Source of the DNA: Gnetum montanum
Taxonomy: Eukaryota; Streptophyta; Gnetopsida; Gnetales; Gnetaceae
Length of the DNA stretch: 64,000 bases
NCBI GenBank assembly: GCA_015680685.1
Contig: MNCI01000952.1
Coordinates: 723,933-787,932, forward strand
Reading direction: 5' to 3'
Made by a program: the position numbers and the translations under genes. Positions 59,801 through 64,000 of this stretch are shown here, in pieces. The notes beneath the pieces are model-generated. The model saw nothing but the letters and a program-made list of their open reading frames with translations. It was not told the DNA's origin and did not search any database. Position 1 is the first letter of the stretch; each line of letters starts with the position of its first letter.

Positions 59801-61688
59801 TTTGTACGATTCATCAGCCCAGCATTGACATCTTTGAGTCGTTTGATGAGGTAACCTAATTGATATGTTTTTATAAACATAAAAAGTAATACAGGATTCT
59901 AATCTACTTGATGTCTTACTCTACCAGAACTAACTGTGTATGACTGCTTGACATAATGAATTAACTTTGTTGTTACATGGCTGTTCCGTAGCTCCTCCTT
60001 TTGAAAAGGGGAGGTCGAGTTATTTACGCTGGAGCTTTAGGACATCATTCTCAGACGCTCATTGACTACTTCCAGGTACTTTTTTTCTCCTTTTTCTTTT
60101 CCTTTTGCCTTTTGTTTTCCTTTATTTCATAGCACCAGCGTGCATAAATGATCAACGATTAATCAGAGATATTCTTTTGTTTTTGACTAGCCTATCCGGG
60201 GAGTTCCACCGATCACTGATGGCTACAATCCTGCAACATGGGCACTAGAGGTGACTTCAACATTTGTTGAAGCCGAATTAGGAGTAGATTTTGCTGATAT
60301 TTATGCCGAATCATCACTCCATGAGTAAGTGTAATGTTTTTTAAGCTAAATCTTAATTCCTAATATGTTGAACCAGAGTCCACCGTAGTTCCTGATTTTG
60401 ATGACTTGTCTGAATAATATGACACAGGCGAAATCAAACCCTGATAAAAGAGCTAAGCACACCAGCCCCAGGAGCCCAGGATTTACATTTTGAAACCAAG
60501 TATGCACAATCTTTCTGGGTTCAGTGCATGGCCTGCCTTCAAAAACAAAATTGGTCATACTGGAAAAATCCTCCCTATGTAGTGGTGCGTTTCTTCTACA
60601 CCATGGGGGTTGCTTTACTCTTCGGTTCTATATTCTGGAATCGGGGCACCAAGCGGTAAGATACATCAATGTATCCATGGCTAGAAAAGTAAAATATAAA
60701 CCCTGAACCTGCACAAACCCTACTAATACGTAAACATTTAATTTGTTTTTTCTCAAAACAGGCATAAACAGCAAGATCTAATGAATCTAATGGGATCCAT
60801 GTACTGTGCCGTCCTGTTCCTTGGAATTAGTAACTCATCGAGTGCCCAACCAGTTGTGGCGGTCGAGCGTACTGTCTTTTACAGAGAAAGAGCTGCTGGA
60901 ATGTATTCCCCAGCAGCATATGCATTTGGTCAGGTAGTGTTTGCTTACTTGCCAGATCATGAGAGTCTGCCTGATTTGCTGCTCTTTTTTTTCTCTTCCA
61001 TCATATACAGTGTTTAGCTTTCGATTAAAAATTCAAATATTTTGATTGCTGCACTGCAGATGATCGTAGAAATACCATACGTTTTTGCACAAAACGTAGT
61101 GTATGTGGCCATTGTGTACGCAATGATTCAATTTGAGTGGACAGCCGCCAAATTCTTTTGGTTCTTCTACTACTACTACATGACTTTCCTCTACTACACC
61201 TACTTCGGAATGGCTTCGGTGGCCTGTACTCCAAACTATTCCGTTGCTGCAATTATTTCGTCAGCCTTTTACTCCACATGGAATCTGTTTTGCGGTTTCC
61301 TCATTGCAAGACCGGTAAGCTTACCTCATAATTGCCATCACAATTGTTTTGCAGACACGAACATGCCATCACTTTCACATTGTTTGTAACTGCTGGTACC
61401 GTATATTTTTCTACACTGCAGAGCATGCCAGTGTGGTGGAGATGGAACTACTGGGCAACACCAGTTTCGTGGACTTTGTATGGGCTGGTGGCATCACAGT
61501 TAGGCGACATTACGACAGAAATGGAGACATCTGGAGGCAAAGTCACGGTGAAAGCATACCTACACTCGTATTTGGGAATGAAGCATGATTTTCTGGGATA
61601 TGTAGCCCTTGTTATGGCACTGTTACCTCTGTTTTTCGCCCTGCTCTTTGCACTTGCGGTGAAGTACCTTAACTTCCAGACGAGGTAA
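44253..61688 (+). CDS. PDR-type ABC transporter (full-size ABCG), 24 exons
   Basis: A plasma-membrane ATP-driven exporter of the pleiotropic drug resistance type. In plants, relatives move terpenoids, hormones and other lipophilic compounds; the substrate here cannot be told. Joining 24 exons at GT-AG sites gives one open frame of 1,457 codons, the normal family length, in the reverse order NBD1-TMD1-NBD2-TMD2. The start ATG at 44,253 ([11 protein letters not shown]) is chosen because it opens the conserved N-terminus ([16 protein letters not shown]). NBD1: Walker A GPPGAGKS 186-193, signature ISGGQ 325-329, Walker B 344-351, and LLQP at 382-385 in place of the H-loop His, as usual in PDRs. 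NBD2: Walker A GVSGAGKT 902-909, signature LSTEQ 1009-1013, Walker B 1029-1035, H-loop His1066. Every splice phase fits and there is no stop or frameshift, so the gene looks functional. Intron 2 is 9.3 kb because of an inserted retrotransposon. Confidence 0.95.
44896..46065 (+). other. Intron 2, part before the retrotransposon
   Basis: Non-coding sequence of the host intron up to the left TSD. No exon or RNA gene recognised. Base composition is more balanced than in the repeats to the left. Confidence 0.7.
46066..46070. other. Target-site duplication TAGAT (left)
   Basis: TAGAT before 46,071 is repeated exactly at 52,394-52,398, fixing the borders of the intronic element. Confidence 0.9.
46071..46648 (-). 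mobile_element. 3' LTR of the intronic element
   Basis: A 578-base repeat of 51,798-52,393. On the minus strand it begins TGTGAGAGATGTCCCA and ends GTTGTTACA. It is the 3' LTR, because the polypurine tract adjoins its start. Confidence 0.9.
46649..46661 (-). other. Polypurine tract of the intronic element
   Basis: On the minus strand the bases before the 3' LTR read GTGTGGGGGAGGAT, a purine-rich tract ending at the TG of the LTR. Confidence 0.75.
48260..48475 (-). pseudogene. Coding-like remnant in the intronic element
   Basis: A 71-codon open stretch with a protein-like make-up ([18 protein letters not shown], then [10 protein letters not shown]), in the direction of the element. No domain is recognised. 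Neighbouring frames show similar weak traces between 46,760 and 48,480. It may be the last trace of an element protein. Confidence 0.25.
51784..51795 (-). other. Primer-binding site of the intronic element
   Basis: On the minus strand, two bases after the 5' LTR, TGGTATCGGAGC matches the initiator tRNA-Met site with one change. The same A to G change is present in the site at 4,757, which links the two elements. Confidence 0.8.
51798..52393 (-). mobile_element. 5' LTR of the intronic element, locally rearranged
   Basis: A 596-base partner of 46,071-46,648. Between an N at 52,061 and an N at 52,105 it contains an inverted copy of its own flanking sequence in place of the segment with CCTCACCCCCATATCCC seen in the partner. 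The rest aligns well. Confidence 0.88.
52061..52105. other. Inverted segment between two unknown bases (probable assembly artefact)
   Basis: The segment between the two N bases is the reverse complement of the LTR sequence just before it (the TGTAGACAACATTGG to GGAAACGA part) plus the next few bases as found in the other LTR. Single Ns exactly at both joints suggest misjoined reads rather than biology. Confidence 0.75.
52394..52398. other. Target-site duplication TAGAT (right)
   Basis: Exact partner of 46,066-46,070. Confidence 0.9.
52399..54201 (+). other. Intron 2, part after the retrotransposon
   Basis: Host intron up to the acceptor TTCAG at 54,201. No exon, element or RNA gene recognised in these 1.8 kb. 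Confidence 0.7.
54202..56208 (+). other. PDR exons 3-10: first nucleotide-binding domain
   Basis: Exons 54,202-54,290; 54,383-54,467; 54,546-54,705; 54,807-54,883; 55,002-55,055; 55,150-55,240; 55,374-55,675; 55,927-56,208, coding residues 151-530. Walker A is split from its RM lead-in by intron 3. Signature ISGGQKKR is on exon 8, and Walker [13 protein letters not shown] on exon 9. Exon 10 has the PDR-typical [11 protein letters not shown] start and the [13 protein letters not shown] segment leading to the membrane domain. Confidence 0.93.
56306..58931 (+). other. PDR exons 11-16: first membrane domain and linker
   Basis: Exons 56,306-56,622; 57,802-57,962; 58,071-58,174; 58,271-58,430; 58,548-58,685; 58,792-58,931, coding residues 531-870. 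Hydrophobic membrane segments fill exons 11, 12 and 14 (for example [13 protein letters not shown]). Exon 13 has the conserved [21 protein letters not shown]. Exons 15-16 carry a Ser/Arg-rich cytoplasmic linker, a plausible phosphorylation region, and then [20 protein letters not shown] leading to NBD2. Intron 11 is 1,179 bases with no element I can define. Confidence 0.92.
59029..60324 (+). other. PDR exons 17-20: second nucleotide-binding domain
   Basis: Exons 59,029-59,361; 59,560-59,850; 59,992-60,075; 60,191-60,324, coding residues 871-1150. Walker A GVSGAGKT and [11 protein letters not shown] are on exon 17. Signature LSTEQRKR, Walker [13 protein letters not shown] and [12 protein letters not shown] are on exon 18. 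Exon 20 has [12 protein letters not shown], where the family usually has Met in place of this Ala. Confidence 0.94.
60428..61688 (+). other. PDR exons 21-24: second membrane domain
   Basis: Exons 60,428-60,655; 60,762-60,933; 61,060-61,314; 61,422-61,688 with a TAA stop, coding residues 1151-1457. Conserved blocks are [18 protein letters not shown] (exon 22), a long aromatic segment [17 protein letters not shown] (exon 23), and [17 protein letters not shown] (exon 24). The protein ends KYLNFQTR, as PDR proteins usually do (FQ-R). Confidence 0.94.
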
Positions 61689-61923
61689 AACTCGAGCTGG
61701 ATCTGACGAAATTTTCAGCTCCGATGTTTTTCGCATCAGATTGACGAAAATTTCGAGTAGACTCCAGCAGATTGTTCTGTTTTGTAGTGCACTTATGACC
61801 AAAGCCTTTGTCAATATTTTGGGCTCCTTTGGCTTTATTTAGAAATCTCAGGTGTTTCGTGGATGGATGATGTCTTGAAAGGCATTTTACGAGGACTTAA
61901 TTTTTTTATTTCCCAGAAATAAA
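61689..61923 (+). terminator. PDR 3' untranslated region with AATAAA signal
   Basis: The sequence after the TAA leads to AATAAA at 61,918-61,923, about 230 bases downstream, a suitable position for a plant poly(A) signal. The real cleavage site cannot be seen. Confidence 0.5.
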
Positions 61924-64000
61924 AAGATGTTTAATTGTCGGTTAACAAATTTCCTTAACGTTGAAGTTGGCATTTGCTAAAGCACGTCATGTGCATATTT
62001 AGTTGCCCACATGTCAACTCCTCGTAAATGTAATTTTGATTCTTCAAAGTCTTGTACGCTTGCAGAAAAGAGATGTTTAATTTTGGCATTTGATGATGCT
62101 TAAGTCTCATGGAGAAGCCGTTTCTGTATCTTACCATGTTACATTGAAAACGTACAAGTTGAGCTATGGTTACCTTGTTACATTGAAAGTATACATGCAG
62201 CTTACATTCACATAATAGCTTTATGCATCGATTGTTATAGTTCCGAGTAGTGATTGTTTTCAAAACATTGTACTTGAAAATTTCCTCTTTGAAGTTTTTT
62301 TCATGGAATTAGACCATTGATGAAATTAAATAAGGTGCAGATGCCCAAAAAAACTGTTGTAACCACCATAACTCAATTTAAGGTTATTGATTCTTTCCTT
62401 ATCTATAAATAGTGATCATCACATCTTAGGATAAAATGATAGTTATAGTGCAATTTTTTCTCATGTGTGACAACAACATAAAGCACTTTTAAGTGAAGTG
62501 ACATGTTTCATTGTGCACACGTGGACACAGATGTTAATAACTCCTCATAAATGCAATGCAATGTTGATTATTCAAGCTCTTATATACCTGGAGTTTAGTG
62601 TACTTGGTAGTCGTTGTTCCATGTTTATTTGAGGTGGGACTTAGAAACATATAATTAAATAATATAAAAAACATTTTCTAGGGGACTTGGAAACATATGT
62701 TGAAATAATATAAAAAAAAATATTTTCAATTTCAACAAGGTTGTAGAATAGTGGTATGGATCAAAAATAACAATGGAGAGATTGAAGGTTCATGTTTGTT
62801 TTCATTATTATGAAAAAACACACTGAATTTTTTTTAAGCACTCATAACATGGGTAATGTGTATGATGGATGGTGGATGATTTAGATGATGCACCAACCAC
62901 TCATAACATGGAAAATGTGGATGATGTATGATAGATGATCTGGATGATGCACCATGCCATATTTATATTGTGGATGATGGATGATCTAGATTATGCACCA
63001 TGCTATATTTATGAATATAAATATACTGATATTTTATTATGTTTGTGTTAAATAGATGAACCTAATATTTATGTAACTTAGCTCATTCAAAGACTCATAA
63101 CATGGATAATGTGGATGATGGATGATAGATGATCTAGATGATGCATCATGTCATATTTATGAATATAAACATACCAATATTTTATTATATTTGTGTAGAT
63201 TCAAAGAATTTATTAAAAAAATAACCTAATATTCATGTAACTTAGCTCATTCAAAGATTGACTAGAGATTTGTCATTTTCTTCTAAAGAATTTTGTTTTG
63301 CAATATTCTAAAAATACATCTCACTTATCTTCTACCACTTGTAGTAAACATAATCAACATATTTGATTTTCATGTTGCTCATTGTTCCATCTTCAATTTT
63401 CAACTCAAAGATGGTCTAATCCCATTCTTACTTTACTAATTAGTGCTCTCATGGATATTAGACTTGTTACATCATATCTGCCACATAGTTTGCTAGTAAA
63501 ATGGAAGTTTTTTTTTTCAGTATTTATATTATATTTTGCCATCTCTTTAAAACTTTCTTTCTAATAAGTTTTTAAGTTTGTTTTAAATTTAGCATTCTAT
63601 CAATATTATCAATACCCCATGTTTGTAACCATAATCATCATTCATGGAACCACCCCTTATATTGAGATTTTTGAATGATCTCTCATAAGATCTTATTGTT
63701 ATTTTCATTACTCAAGTAGAATGTTAAGAACTCATAGATTGCTTCAACATTTAATGACAAAAAATTAACTTATAATAAAAGTGTTACATATGGGACTTGA
63801 GCTTTTACCTTAAATTCATCCAACAAAAACTATTTTTGAAATTTTTCAATTTCTTCTATGATTCTTAAGCAAGACCTAGGTTGCACACCACATATATGTA
63901 AAGCACTGTGGTCTGTACAATTATTTGAAAATAAAGTTTTTGAAATATCCAAGTACACATTTTATGATTACTATATTTGTTCTTCATTGTATAGAAAACC
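61924..64000. other. Gene-free downstream flank
   Basis: No coding signal. Two loosely similar segments (about 61,970-62,055 and 62,505-62,580, sharing ACTCCTCGTAAATG-like sequence) may be an old duplication. The minisatellite at 62,840-63,260 lies here, and the rest becomes AT-rich again. Confidence 0.5.
62840..63260 (+). repeat. Minisatellite with GGATGATG units inside a larger duplication
   Basis: The unit CATAACATGGATAATGTGG, then several GATGATGGATGATAGATGA steps and GATGATGCACCATG, starts at 62,841, 62,891 and 63,092, with a partial copy from 62,971. A larger block with ATTTATGAATATAAA, TTTTATTAT and AACTTAGCTCATTCAAAGA occurs twice (about 63,000-63,091 and 63,150-63,259). Expansion probably took place in steps. 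Confidence 0.75.

Overview
The window looks like nuclear DNA from a seed plant with a large, repeat-rich genome. One split gene of ordinary plant type sits in more than 40 kb of old, nested retrotransposons. Their decay (C to T and G to A changes, loss of CpG, stops in nearly every reading frame) and the long intron inflated by a retrotransposon would suit a gymnosperm, but no base of the window proves that. There is no sign of a prokaryotic, organellar or viral replicon. Coordinates for the decayed elements are approximate unless terminal repeats and target-site duplications (TSDs) fix them.

Layout. 1-1.25 kb: a piece of LTR and a dead Ty3/gypsy integrase. 4.19-9.06 kb: an LTR followed by a decayed Ty3/gypsy gag-pol (+). 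9.08-10.11 kb: the 3' end and LTR of a second family. 10.2-11.02 kb: the tail of a third gypsy element. 11.05-16.23 kb: a dead L1-type LINE on the minus strand. 16.2-19.5 kb: no gene, short tandem repeats only. 19,513-39,414: one large Athila/Tat-like Ty3/gypsy element on the minus strand, closed by LTRs and by the perfect TSD ATGAT. It carries two later insertions: a gag-only Copia-type element (23,082-28,782) inside its extra 3' ORF, and a CpG-rich LTR of its own family (37,337-38,369) in its leader. 39.82-41.23 kb: the C-terminal part of a receptor-like kinase pseudogene, split by a solo LTR with the perfect TSD CATGC. 42.8-44.25 kb: richer in G+C, the presumed promoter of the real gene.

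44,253-61,688: the main gene, a PDR-type (full-size ABCG) ABC transporter. Joining 24 exons at GT-AG sites gives one uninterrupted frame of 1,457 codons with both nucleotide-binding domains, both membrane domains and all main motifs. Its second intron (9.3 kb) is swollen by a 6.3 kb LTR retrotransposon in antisense (46,071-52,393, TSD TAGAT). A poly(A) signal lies about 230 bases after the stop. 62.8-63.3 kb holds a minisatellite.

I found no undescribed defence or metabolic system. The most unusual material is in the retroelement control regions: an array of about a dozen GACGTC-like palindromes in the Copia-type LTR, and two unrelated sets of palindromic repeats placed at the same U3 position in different copies of the Athila-like LTR family.
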